The translations under genes were made by a program, and so were the position numbers. The notes below the pieces were generated by a model. That model did no database searches. It had not been told where the DNA came from and worked only from the letters and a program-made list of their open reading frames with translations. Shown here in pieces: positions 8,195-16,302 of a stretch of DNA of 64,000 nucleotides. Position 1 is the stretch's first letter. Each line of letters opens with the position of its first letter. The stretch comes from CAWIUB01 sp963839995. Lineage in GTDB: Bacteria > Actinomycetota > Actinomycetes > Mycobacteriales > Jatrophihabitantaceae. The DNA is taken from positions 1-64,000 of the forward strand of contig CAWIXH010000019.1 in the NCBI GenBank assembly GCA_963839995.1, written 5' to 3'.

Positions 8195-9298
8195 TCAGTC
8201 GAGAAGTCCGGCTCGCTGCGGCAGTGGCGAGGATCGGCGTCTCGCTACGGCGGGCCCCTGGGGTGGGATCTCCCCGGATCCGCGGGTGATGAGCACGGTT
8301 GGCAGGACGTGCCGCGATGTCGGGCTGTGGTCGCCGTCAATACGCGCGAAGAGCAACTGTGCGGCGCGGGTTCCCATTGCGGCGGGATCTTGTCGAACGA
8401 CGGTGAGACCGGGCTGCAGCAGGTCGGCGAGCATGAAGTCGTCGAAGCCGACGAGGGCGATGCTGTCTTGGCAGCCGCGGGCCCGCAGTGCGCGGATGGT
8501 TCCGACGGTGACGATGTTCCGGCTGGTGAACAGTGCCGTCGGCGGTACGGTCGAGTCCAGCAGCTGCCCGGCCGCCTCCTCAGCGAACTCGATCGTCGAC
8601 AGGTCGTGCCGGGCCAGCCTCGGGTCGGGCCGCACGCCAGCGGCTCGTAGGGCGTCGGTGTAACCAGCGAACCGGTCGCGGGCGGTCGAGATCTGCTGGG
8701 AGTCGCCGAGGTAACCGATGCGTCGATGTCCCGGGGCGAGCAGGTGCTGCACGCCGATGATCGCCCCATCACGGTTGGCGGTCAGCACCACGTCGCCGCC
8801 GACCAGGGAAGGCTCCCGGTCGACGAAGACCATGGGCGTTCCTGCTTGCTGCTCGACCGCGAGGTAGGTGTGATCTGATCCAACCGGCATGATGATCAGT
8901 CCGTCGACGCGTCGATCGATCAGGATGCGTGCGAGCAGCTTCTCCCGGGCCGCGTCGGTGTCCAGACTGCCGGTCAGTACCTGCGCTCCGGCATCATGGG
9001 CTACGTCTTCCACCGCGCGCTGCAGGGTGCCCGAGAAGGGGTTGGCGACGTTGTCGAGCAGCAGCCCGATCGTCCCGGTTCGTCTGTCGCCGCGGCGCAG
9101 GCTGCTCGCGGTGAGGTTGGGTCGGTATCCGAGCTTCTCCGCGGCGGTGCGCACCCGGTCGGCCAGCTCCTGGTCAACGGTAGGGACATCGTTGAACACC
9201 CGGGAGACGGTTTTCAGCGCCACCCCGGCCAACGCCGCGACATCACGCATGGTCGGGCGACCGGGCGGGGGAGCGCGTACAGGAGATCGCTGAGACAC
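8195..9298 (-). CDS. LacI-family transcriptional regulator
   Basis: A 367-residue repressor-type regulator. The N-terminal helix-turn-helix is TMRDVAALAGVALKTVSRVF, with a hinge helix region ending near residue 65. The ribose-binding-protein-like effector domain covers about 70-340 (IGLLLDNVANPFS, VDGLIIMPVGSD, IALVGFDDFMLADLLQPGL). It is divergent from the sugar-type ABC operon at 9443 and presumably its local repressor. The GTG start at 9298 lies inside an operator-like site. An alternative ATG at 9250 would begin exactly at MRDVAAL. The effector is probably the imported sugar or polyol. Confidence 0.93.
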   Translation of the reverse strand: MSQRSPVRAPPPGRPTMRDVAALAGVALKTVSRVFNDVPTVDQELADRVRTAAEKLGYRPNLTASSLRRGDRRTGTIGLLLDNVANPFSGTLQRAVEDVAHDAGAQVLTGSLDTDAAREKLLARILIDRRVDGLIIMPVGSDHTYLAVEQQAGTPMVFVDREPSLVGGDVVLTANRDGAIIGVQHLLAPGHRRIGYLGDSQQISTARDRFAGYTDALRAAGVRPDPRLARHDLSTIEFAEEAAGQLLDSTVPPTALFTSRNIVTVGTIRALRARGCQDSIALVGFDDFMLADLLQPGLTVVRQDPAAMGTRAAQLLFARIDGDHSPTSRHVLPTVLITRGSGEIPPQGPAVARRRSSPLPQRAGLLD

Positions 9299-9307
9299 CG
9301 TTGTATC
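9294..9307. promoter_or_regulatory. Imperfect LacI-type operator at the regulator start
   Basis: GACACCGTTGTATC is a degenerate copy of the perfect palindrome at 9394 (GACAACGTTGTC). It overlaps the annotated GTG start of the LacI-type gene and would fit autoregulation. Confidence 0.4.
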
Positions 9308-9393
9308 ACTCCCGTGAGGAGAGTTACTGAGCCGTTATCACGCAATCTACTGGAGATGTCTTGACGTGGGTAGGTCGACGGCCTTAAATATCA

Positions 9394-9405
9394 GACAACG
9401 TTGTC
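9394..9405. promoter_or_regulatory. LacI-type operator before the ABC operon
   Basis: GACAACGTTGTC is a perfect 12-bp palindrome with the central CG typical of LacI-family operators. It lies 37 bp before the start codon of the substrate-binding protein and about 95 bp from the divergent regulator. Confidence 0.6.
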
Positions 9406-9442
9406 CGAAGGGATCGGACAGGACTCTGCGAGAGGACGTGGC

Positions 9443-10585
9443 ATGGACAATCCTGACCGCCGCGAAGGAGCATGGCGCGGCAAGCGGCTCGGCCGGTTGA
9501 CGATAGGAGTGGCGGCCGGGGCCGCCGTGGCGATGGCGGTGGCAGCGTGTAGTTCATCGAGTTCGTCCGGCAGCTCGAGCGGCGGCAGCGCCTCCGGCGG
9601 GTCGACCGGCAAGAAGGTGGGCGTGTCGCTGATTCTCAAGACGCTGACCAACCCGTACTTCGTCACGATGAAGAAGGACGCGGAGGCCGAGGCGGCCAAG
9701 GACAACGTCAGTCTGACGGTCGCTGCGGGTAAGCAGGACGGTGACGCGCAGAGCCAGATCGCGGCGATCGACAACGCGATCTCGCGCGGCGACAAGGGCA
9801 TCCTGATCACTACCAACGGCGATGCCATCAACAGCGAGCTGACCAAGGCCAAGCAGTCAGGCATCTTCGTCATCGCGCTGGATACCGCTCTGAATCCGCC
9901 GAGCACTGCCGACATCACCTACGCGACCGACAACGAGCAGGCTGGCAAGCTCATCGGCCAGTACGGCGCCGCCAAGCTGGCGGGCAAGAAGGCCGTCATC
10001 GCCATGCTCGACCTGTTCAACAACCAGGTCGTGTCCGTCGACATCCAGCGTGACCATGGCTTCCTCGAGGGCATGGGAATCGATCCCGCAAGCACGACGC
10101 AGAACGCTCAGGAGGCCAAGTCCGGCCACTACACCGGCGGCCAGGGCGGCGACTACCAGATCGCCTGCCACCAGCCGACGCAGGGCGCGATCCCGGGCGG
10201 CAAGACCGCGATGGAGAACTGCCTGTCGGCCAACGGCGACATCAACGTCGTCTACACGATCAACGAGCCGGCGGCGGAGGGTGCCACACAGGCTCTGCAG
10301 GCCGCAGGCAAGTCGGACGTCACGGTCCTGACCATCGACGGCAGCTGCAAGTACATCAAGGAGGTCGGCAGCAAGTTCGCCGCGGACTCCGCACAATACC
10401 CGGGCAAGATGGCCAGCCTCGGCGTTTCATCGATCGCCAGCCTCGCGCGGGGCGGCGCGAAGCCGACCACGACGAGTGGCAAGAGCTTCTTTGACACCGG
10501 CACGGCCCTGATCGCCAAGGACGCCCTATCCGGAGTCACCAGCCAGACACCAGACGAGGCGGCGAAGGCCTGCTGGGGCAGCTGA
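9443..10585 (+). CDS. Sugar ABC transporter substrate-binding lipoprotein
   Basis: A 380-residue periplasmic-binding-protein-1-like lipoprotein of the ribose/xylose type. The N-terminus is basic (RRE-RGKRLGRL), followed by a hydrophobic segment and a lipobox ending AVAAC. A Ser/Gly linker follows, then the binding domain from KKVGVSLILKTLTNPYFVTMKKDAE, with the typical GDKGILITTNGDAI, FVIALDTALN and VVYTINEPAAEGA strands. It would deliver a sugar or polyol to the permease at 10770. ATG 9443 was chosen because AGAGGA lies upstream and the lipobox is then about 30 residues in. A strong hairpin follows the gene, as expected for a binding protein made in excess over its permease. Confidence 0.92.
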   Translation: MDNPDRREGAWRGKRLGRLTIGVAAGAAVAMAVAACSSSSSSGSSSGGSASGGSTGKKVGVSLILKTLTNPYFVTMKKDAEAEAAKDNVSLTVAAGKQDGDAQSQIAAIDNAISRGDKGILITTNGDAINSELTKAKQSGIFVIALDTALNPPSTADITYATDNEQAGKLIGQYGAAKLAGKKAVIAMLDLFNNQVVSVDIQRDHGFLEGMGIDPASTTQNAQEAKSGHYTGGQGGDYQIACHQPTQGAIPGGKTAMENCLSANGDINVVYTINEPAAEGATQALQAAGKSDVTVLTIDGSCKYIKEVGSKFAADSAQYPGKMASLGVSSIASLARGGAKPTTTSGKSFFDTGTALIAKDALSGVTSQTPDEAAKACWGS

Positions 10586-10605
10586 TCTAGCGACTCACGA
10601 GAAGC

Positions 10606-10643
10606 GTCGCCGGTGCGGTCGACCACTTCGCCGCACCGGCGAC
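10606..10643 (+). terminator. Strong hairpin between binding protein and permease
   Basis: A perfect 13-bp stem (GTCGCCGGTGCGG pairing with CCGCACCGGCGAC) surrounds a 12-base loop. No T-run follows, so it may act as an attenuator or mRNA-stabilising 3' structure rather than a simple terminator. It would raise expression of the upstream binding protein relative to the transporter genes. Confidence 0.6.
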
Positions 10644-10769
10644 CCCCCGCTCTCGCACGATCGATATTCACGGGGGCCAGCGAACGGCCTAGCATCGGCA
10701 CCGGCCGGACGTTCGAAGCCAGTGCGGGTTTGATCCGACGAAACAACACTCGGACGATAAGGACACGCC

Positions 10770-11795
10770 ATGACCCAGATAATCGAGGAGCCAGAGCTCG
10801 CTGAGGACATCCTGCACCGTAAGCGCACCCCGGCGCAGCGAGTCCACGAGCTCCTGCACCGGCAGCCGGCCCTCAGCCCGCTCCTAGTCCTCCTCATCGC
10901 ATGCATTGTCTTCGGCCTCGTCAACGACCGGTTCTTTCGGGCCGCGAACCTCTCGATCGTCCTGCAGCAGGCCGCCGTCGTCGGCTCGCTCGCCGTGGGA
11001 CAGACGCTGATCATCCTCACCGCTGGCATCGATCTGTCGATCGGCGCCGCCATGGTGCTCGCCAGTCTCGTCATGGCAAAGCTCGTCTCGGACAACGGCT
11101 GGCCTGGTCCACTCGCGTTGATCCTCGGCGCCCTCGTGGCATTGGCATGCGGCACCCTCAACGGCCTGCTCGTCACCCGAATCAAATTGCCGCCGTTCAT
11201 CGTCACGCTCGGCACGCTGTCGATCTTCACGGCGATCACACTCATCTACGCCGAGGGCCAGACGATCTCGTTGGACCCGGATACCTTCCTCACGTGGACC
11301 GGGAAGACGTTCGACATCGGCAGCTTCCACATCACCGTCGGCGTGGTCTTCATGTTGGTGCTCTACCTCGGCTTCGCCTATGCATTGCGACAAACCAGCT
11401 GGGGTAGGCACCTGTACGCAACCGGCGACGACCCCGAGGCGGCGCGGCTGGCGGGCATCCGCACCAACCGGGTGCTGCTCTCGGCCTACATGGTGGCTGG
11501 CGCCGTGGTAGCCGTGGCCGCGTGGATCCTGGTCGGGCGTATCAACGGTGCCGACCCGAACGCGGGTCTGAACGCCAACCTGGAAAGCATCACCGCGGTG
11601 GTCATCGGCGGGACCAGTCTGTTCGGCGGCCGCGGCGCGGTCGTCGGGTCGTTGATCGGCGCCCTGATCGTGCAGGTCTTCGAGAACGGGCTCGCCCTTG
11701 CCGGGGTCGACCCCAACTACCAGGTGCTCACCGTCGGCATCCTGGTCATTGCCGCGGTTGCCGCCGACCAGTGGATCCGGAGTGTGAAGTCATGA
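10770..11795 (+). CDS. Sugar ABC transporter permease (RbsC-like)
   Basis: A 341-residue inner-membrane permease of the ribose/xylose BPD_transp_2 family with about eight to ten hydrophobic segments. Typical family motifs are LTAGIDLSIGA, GTLNGLLVTRIKLPPFIVTLGT and TAVVIGGTSLFGGRGAVVGSLIGA. The short hydrophilic N-terminus (about 33 residues) is cytoplasmic. The stop overlaps the ATG of the ATPase gene (ATGA at 11792-11795), so the two are translationally coupled. It forms the channel for the substrate bound by the lipoprotein at 9443. Confidence 0.93.
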   Translation: MTQIIEEPELAEDILHRKRTPAQRVHELLHRQPALSPLLVLLIACIVFGLVNDRFFRAANLSIVLQQAAVVGSLAVGQTLIILTAGIDLSIGAAMVLASLVMAKLVSDNGWPGPLALILGALVALACGTLNGLLVTRIKLPPFIVTLGTLSIFTAITLIYAEGQTISLDPDTFLTWTGKTFDIGSFHITVGVVFMLVLYLGFAYALRQTSWGRHLYATGDDPEAARLAGIRTNRVLLSAYMVAGAVVAVAAWILVGRINGADPNAGLNANLESITAVVIGGTSLFGGRGAVVGSLIGALIVQVFENGLALAGVDPNYQVLTVGILVIAAVAADQWIRSVKS

Positions 11796-12592
11796 CCGCA
11801 CCCGTTCTGGAGGCCCACGGCCTCGTCAAGACCTTCGGCCACGTCGTCGGGCTGGCAGGCGTGGACATGCAGCTCTACCCCGGCGAGGTGCTCGCCGTGA
11901 TCGGCGACAACGGGGCCGGCAAGTCCACACTGATCAAGTGCCTTTCGGGGGCCATGTCGGCCGACGCCGGAACCATGTCAATCGACGGGCGAGAGTTCAG
12001 TTTCAAGAGCACACAAGAGGCCCGCGAGGCCGGCATCGAAACCGTCTACCAGACCCTCGCGGTCGCACCGGCACTCGACATCGCCAGCAACCTGTTTCTT
12101 GCCCGTGAGCAACGCCGGCCGGGCGTGCTCGGCTCCGTCTTCCGGATGCTCGACACCGGTGGCATGAAGCGGCAGGCCAAGCAGCACATCGATGACCTGG
12201 GCATCAGCACGCTGCAGAACATCGGCCAGTCCGTCGAGACGCTGTCCGGTGGTCAGCGCCAGGCGGTCTCGGTTGCCCGCGCCGCGGCGTTCGGCGGCAA
12301 GGTCGTGATCCTCGACGAGCCCACCGCCGCACTCGGCGTCCGCGAGACAGGGCAGGTGCTGCGACTGATCCGCGAGTTGCGGGAACGAGGACTTGCCATC
12401 ATCCTCATCAGCCACAACATGCCTAACGTCTTCGAGGTCGCCGACCGCATCCACATCCAACGGCTGGGCCGCTGTGCCGGTGTCATCACCCCGAAGTCAC
12501 ACACCCCGGCTGAGGCCGTCGCGATCATGACGGGCGCGGCGAAGCTCGAGGCCAAGCCAGGCGATGAGGTGCCAGCAGCAGCTCGCAGCTGA
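11792..12592 (+). CDS. Sugar ABC transporter ATP-binding protein
   Basis: A 266-residue single ABC ATPase. The Walker A is GDNGAGKST, the Q-loop lies in VYQTLAVAP, the signature is LSGGQRQAV, the Walker B is VVILDEP and the switch His is in LISHNM. Ribose-type systems often have a duplicated ATPase of about 500 residues (RbsA). Here only one domain is present, so a homodimer is expected. It overlaps the permease gene by four bases and powers import of the same substrate. Confidence 0.93.
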   Translation: MTAPVLEAHGLVKTFGHVVGLAGVDMQLYPGEVLAVIGDNGAGKSTLIKCLSGAMSADAGTMSIDGREFSFKSTQEAREAGIETVYQTLAVAPALDIASNLFLAREQRRPGVLGSVFRMLDTGGMKRQAKQHIDDLGISTLQNIGQSVETLSGGQRQAVSVARAAAFGGKVVILDEPTAALGVRETGQVLRLIRELRERGLAIILISHNMPNVFEVADRIHIQRLGRCAGVITPKSHTPAEAVAIMTGAAKLEAKPGDEVPAAARS

Positions 12593-12634
12593 CCGCGGGA
12601 CCGCAGCGCGGCCGAACCGACCGAGGAAGCTGAC

Positions 12635-13492
12635 ATGCCCGAGCCGGCGCGGTTCTTGAGTCTGCTCACCGGGTCGTTCTCCACACCGGCGGGCGACAAC
12701 CCGACGGTGGCAATGGTGGAGGCGGCTTACCGCCATCACGGCATCAACGCTCGGTACCTGAACTGCGAGGTGGAGCCTGCGGCGCTGGGCGACGCCGTGC
12801 GCGGGGCGCGCGCCATGGGCTGGGTCGGCTTCAACTGCTCCATACCGCACAAGGTCACGGTGATCGAGTACCTCGACGGGCTGGCGGACTCGGCGGCTGT
12901 CATTGGCGCGGTGAACTGCGTGGTGCGCCGGGGTGGCGGTTATGTCGGCGAGAACACCGACGGGCAGGGGTTCCTCACCGCGCTGCGCAAAGCCGTCGAC
13001 CCCGCCGGGAAGTCGCTGACGGTATTCGGTGCCGGCGGCGCGGCAAGGGCGATCACAGTGGAGGCGGCGCTGGCCGGGGCGGCCTCGATCACTGTCGTCA
13101 ACCGCGACCCAGCGCGAGGCGGCGAGCTGGTCGCGCTGCTCAACGAGCGCACTCCGGCCCGCGCCGAGCTGACTGCGTGGGACGGTCCGTGCTGCATTCC
13201 CGAGGGCACCGATGTCGTCGTGAACGCCACGCCCATCGGGATGGCGCCCGACCGCGACGCGCGACTCGAGCTCGAGCCCAACTCGCTGACCGCCGACATC
13301 GTGGTCGCCGATGTCATCCCGAACCCACCGCGCACCCGGCTCATCCGCGATGCCGAGGCGCGCGGCTGCACCGTCCTCGACGGGCTGGGGATGCTCGTTA
13401 ACCAGGGTGCGATCAGTATTCGGCACTGGACCGGTGTCGACCCAGACCCGGCGGTGATGCGCCACGCCCTCGAGCAGATCTTCGGCGGCTAA
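12635..13492 (+). CDS. Shikimate-dehydrogenase-like oxidoreductase
   Basis: A 285-residue AroE/YdiB-type NAD(P) oxidoreductase. The substrate domain has the catalytic lysine motif FNCSIPHKV and the NTDGQGF motif. The Rossmann domain follows with VFGAGGAARAI and VVNRDP. The C-terminal DGLGMLVNQGAISIRHW closes the active site as in the family. It is 42 bp downstream of the sugar ABC ATPase and 3 bp before the GMC oxidoreductase. It is therefore more likely a catabolic polyol, quinate or shikimate dehydrogenase in an uptake operon than the biosynthetic AroE. Biosynthetic function cannot be excluded from sequence alone. Confidence 0.82.
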   Translation: MPEPARFLSLLTGSFSTPAGDNPTVAMVEAAYRHHGINARYLNCEVEPAALGDAVRGARAMGWVGFNCSIPHKVTVIEYLDGLADSAAVIGAVNCVVRRGGGYVGENTDGQGFLTALRKAVDPAGKSLTVFGAGGAARAITVEAALAGAASITVVNRDPARGGELVALLNERTPARAELTAWDGPCCIPEGTDVVVNATPIGMAPDRDARLELEPNSLTADIVVADVIPNPPRTRLIRDAEARGCTVLDGLGMLVNQGAISIRHWTGVDPDPAVMRHALEQIFGG

Positions 13493-13495
13493 GAC

Positions 13496-15013
13496 GTGGG
13501 TGCACTCAGCGCCGATGTAGTGATCATCGGGTCCGGCATGGGTGGCGGTACGACCGCGCATGCGCTCGCGCGGCGGGGCGTCGACGTGCTGGTACTGGAA
13601 CGCGGTGAGCGCTTGCCGAGGGAGTCCGAGAACTGGTCGCCGCGCGCGGTGTTTCTCGACCGCCGGTACAAGCCGGCTGAGCAGTGGCTCGACCGGACCG
13701 GCCACCCTTTCGCCCCTGGTGTGCACTACGTGGTCGGCGGCAGCACCAAGGTCTACGGTGCGAGCCTGCCGCGATTCCGGGAGCGGGACTTCACCGCCGT
13801 CGAGCATTACGAGGGCACGTCCCCGGCGTGGCCGTTCGGCTACTCGGACCTTGAGCCCTACTACGGCCAGGCCGAGCAGATGTACCGCGTCCACGGCACG
13901 ACCGGCGAGGATCCGACCGAGCCGTGGCGCAGCACGGCCTTCCCGTACCCCGCAGTGCCCCACGAGCCCTACGTCGCGCAGCTCGCCGCCCGGCTACGCG
14001 AACACGGCGTCAGCCCGAGCGCGAACGCCATGGGTGTCGACCTGCGCGAGGGCGGGACCTGCATCCGGTGCGCGACCTGCGATGGCTTTCCGTGCCAGGT
14101 CGATGCCAAGAGCGACGCGGAGACCTGCGGGATCGACCCGGCGATGGCCACCGGGAACCTGCGGCTGCTCACCGGCGTGCGGGTCCGGCGCATCGTCACC
14201 GACCGGGCCGGCCGGCGCGTCGACCATCTCGTGGCCCAGGACCGTGACGGGCTGGTCAGGGTGACGGGCGGCAAGTTCGTCCTTGCTGCCGGCGCGGTGA
14301 ATTCCGCGGCGTTGCTGCTCGCGTCCGCCGACGACTCGCACCCCCACGGGCTGGCGAACTCGTCCGGTCAGGTGGGACGCAACTTCATGATGCACAACAA
14401 CGCTCACATCGTCGCCGTCGATCTCAATCGGCCCAACGACGTGATCTTCCAGAAGACCCTTTCCGTCAACGACTGGTATCTCGACGGCGGCGACGGATAC
14501 CCGCTCGGGGCGATGCAACTGATCGGCAAGGTCGACGGCGTGATCATGAAATCCGCAGCTCCGCGGGCCATGCCGCGCGAGATCCTGAACCAGGTCGCGC
14601 ACCGCAGCGTCGAGTGGCTGATCATGGCCGAAGACCTGCCGTCCCCCGACAATCGGGTAAGCGTCGGCGGCGACGGCACGATCACCACCGCGCGTGTTCC
14701 GCGCGGCATCCGCACCCACCGTCGCCTGCTGAAGCGGGCAAAGCGGCTGTTGCGTTCAGTCGGCTATGACGTCATCTTCACCCAGTACTTCGACATCAGC
14801 ATGAACAGCCACCAGTGTGGGACCGTCGTCGCCGGGACCGACCCGGCGACCAGCGCGCTCGACCCCTGGTGCCGGACCCACGACATAGAGAACCTGTGGG
14901 TTGTCGACGGTGGGTTTTTCCCGTCGTCCGCGGCGATGAACCCCGCGCTCACGATCGCCGCGCAAGCGATCCGGGTCGTCACTGAATCCGACCTAGTAGT
15001 CTGTCGCTTCTAA
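13496..15013 (+). CDS. GMC-family FAD oxidoreductase, C-terminus altered by IS630
   Basis: A 505-residue flavoprotein of the glucose-methanol-choline family. The N-terminal dinucleotide fold is VVIIGSGMGGGTTAHALARRG. FAD-contacting VVGGSTKVYGA follows, and a Cys-rich loop lies in CIRCATCDGFPC. The C-terminal catalytic His region is FDISMNSHQCGT, with the closing FAD motif VVDGGFFPSSAAMNPALTIAAQA. It would oxidise an alcohol group of the imported sugar or polyol. The last five residues (VVCRF) are encoded by the IS630 end. Removing the element restores the ending DLGT and a TGA at 16238-16240. The catalytic part is intact, so activity is probably kept. Confidence 0.9.
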   Translation: MGALSADVVIIGSGMGGGTTAHALARRGVDVLVLERGERLPRESENWSPRAVFLDRRYKPAEQWLDRTGHPFAPGVHYVVGGSTKVYGASLPRFRERDFTAVEHYEGTSPAWPFGYSDLEPYYGQAEQMYRVHGTTGEDPTEPWRSTAFPYPAVPHEPYVAQLAARLREHGVSPSANAMGVDLREGGTCIRCATCDGFPCQVDAKSDAETCGIDPAMATGNLRLLTGVRVRRIVTDRAGRRVDHLVAQDRDGLVRVTGGKFVLAAGAVNSAALLLASADDSHPHGLANSSGQVGRNFMMHNNAHIVAVDLNRPNDVIFQKTLSVNDWYLDGGDGYPLGAMQLIGKVDGVIMKSAAPRAMPREILNQVAHRSVEWLIMAEDLPSPDNRVSVGGDGTITTARVPRGIRTHRRLLKRAKRLLRSVGYDVIFTQYFDISMNSHQCGTVVAGTDPATSALDPWCRTHDIENLWVVDGGFFPSSAAMNPALTIAAQAIRVVTESDLVVCRF

Positions 15014-15822
15014 ATAGCTGGGTATAAGTGCCGAAGTTTGATGCGGGCGTCGCTGGTGGTGAACCTCCAGTCGACTTGGCGCTCGTCGGCGTTGATGGCC
15101 TCGGCCCAGGCGGCGAGTTCGCTGTCGAGGACGGCGAGGTCGGCGATACGCCGGCCGAGGCATTGCTTGGTCAGGCAGGACAGTTCGATCTCGGCGATGT
15201 TGAGCCAGGAGCCGTGCTTGGGTGTGTGGTGGATCTCCAGCCGGCCGGCCAGGGCGTAGGCCTTCTCGGGCGGGAATGCCTCGTAGAGGGAGGCGATCGA
15301 GTGGGTGTTGAGGTTGTCCATGACCAGGACGACCTTGTCCGCGTCGGGGTAGTCGACGTTCAGCAGATGTTCGACGCCGTGGGCCCAGTCGATGCGGGTC
15401 CGGGTGGACTCGGCGTAGGCGCGGCGCCAACCCCGCAGGGGTTCGGCCCACACGAAGATCGAGCAGGTGCCGCAGCGGATGTACTCGGAGTCCTCGCGGG
15501 CCACCCGCTCGGGCGCAGCCGGCGTGCCTGCTCTGGCGTCGGCGAGCAGTTGGAGTGGTTTCTCGTCCATGACCACGACCGGGAAGGCCGGATCGTAGGG
15601 GCGGGCATAGACGCCCAGCACATCCTCCATCGCGGCCACGAACGCCGCATTCTGCTTCGGCGGGATCGTCCAGCACGCCTTCAGGTGAGGCTTAAGCGCC
15701 CCCTTTTTAGGACCCGCCCGATCGTGGAGTGGTCTATCGGCGGCATCCCCTCGGTCAAGGCCACCCGTCTCTCCAGCAACCGCAGCGTCCACCGCGCACG
15801 CCCCGGCGGTGGCTGGCTGCAC
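15010..15822 (-). CDS. IS630 transposase, C-terminal DDE part (frame B)
   Basis: This frame holds the DDE catalytic domain. The first Asp is in VVVMDEKPLQ, the second in VVLVMDNLNTH and the Glu in IAEIELSCL. The first 40 or so residues of the open frame are shadow sequence. Translation most likely enters by -1 slippage from frame A at the AAAAAGGGGG run (minus strand, 15699-15708). The fused product would then read RVLKKGALKPHLKACW, matching a normal one-piece IS630 transposase of about 380 residues. Confidence 0.85.
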   Translation of the reverse strand: MQPATAGACAVDAAVAGETGGLDRGDAADRPLHDRAGPKKGALKPHLKACWTIPPKQNAAFVAAMEDVLGVYARPYDPAFPVVVMDEKPLQLLADARAGTPAAPERVAREDSEYIRCGTCSIFVWAEPLRGWRRAYAESTRTRIDWAHGVEHLLNVDYPDADKVVLVMDNLNTHSIASLYEAFPPEKAYALAGRLEIHHTPKHGSWLNIAEIELSCLTKQCLGRRIADLAVLDSELAAWAEAINADERQVDWRFTTSDARIKLRHLYPAI

Positions 15823-16151
15823 GCCAGCGCGATCACCCGGGCCTCGACGTCGCCGGTCACCTTCGGCTCCACCGGAGGCGTGGCCCGCTTCTTGCGGCCG
15901 ATCACGTCCTCAACCCGCCCGGCATGCGTCGTGAACGCCTTCGCGACCAGATACACCGTGCTCTGCGACGTGCCCAGACCTTCGGCCACCACACGCCGAT
16001 CCGGCGCCGGCCCCTGCGTCTCATCCAAGGCCAGCAACACCCTGGCCCGGGTGATCAACCGGGCAGGATGCCGCCCCGAGGCGACCACCTTCTTCAGCTT
16101 CGCACGATCCCCAGCGGTCAAGGAGACCATGAACTCCTTCGGACGAGGCAC
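15681..16151 (-). CDS. IS630 transposase, N-terminal HTH part (frame A)
   Basis: A 156-residue frame with the paired helix-turn-helix region of IS630 transposases: RARVLLALDE, VVAEGLGTSQSTVYLVAKAF and the second HTH ending in DHSTIGRVLKRG. It ends 18 bases past an A5G5 run, where a -1 shift would join it to the DDE frame. Programmed frameshifting is known in this family. Whether it happens here or the element is simply mutated cannot be decided from sequence alone. Confidence 0.85.
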   Translation of the reverse strand: MPRPKEFMVSLTAGDRAKLKKVVASGRHPARLITRARVLLALDETQGPAPDRRVVAEGLGTSQSTVYLVAKAFTTHAGRVEDVIGRKKRATPPVEPKVTGDVEARVIALACSQPPPGRARWTLRLLERRVALTEGMPPIDHSTIGRVLKRGRLSLT

Positions 16152-16302
16152 GCCGTCAACTCCTTCTGGTCAAGTATCAACCAGAACAGCCGACCACAAA
16201 TAACCATCAAATAAGATGCGACACGCCACTAGGCACCTGAATCACGGGCCTGTCTGCGACTGAACAAGACCTCTCAGCACCGTGCCGTGCGACGTGGTGG
16301 GA

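Larger units (their letters stand above)
14996..16229 (-). mobile_element. IS630-family insertion sequence (1,234 bp)
   Basis: Terminal inverted repeats GTAGTCTGTCGCTTCT (left) and GTGGCGTGTCGCATCT (right, reverse-complemented) match at 12 of 16 positions. The element is flanked by TA on both sides (14994-14995 and 16230-16231), the two-base target duplication of the IS630/Tc1 group. It carries one transposase in two overlapping frames on the minus strand. It sits in the third-last codon of the GMC oxidoreductase gene. Confidence 0.88.
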
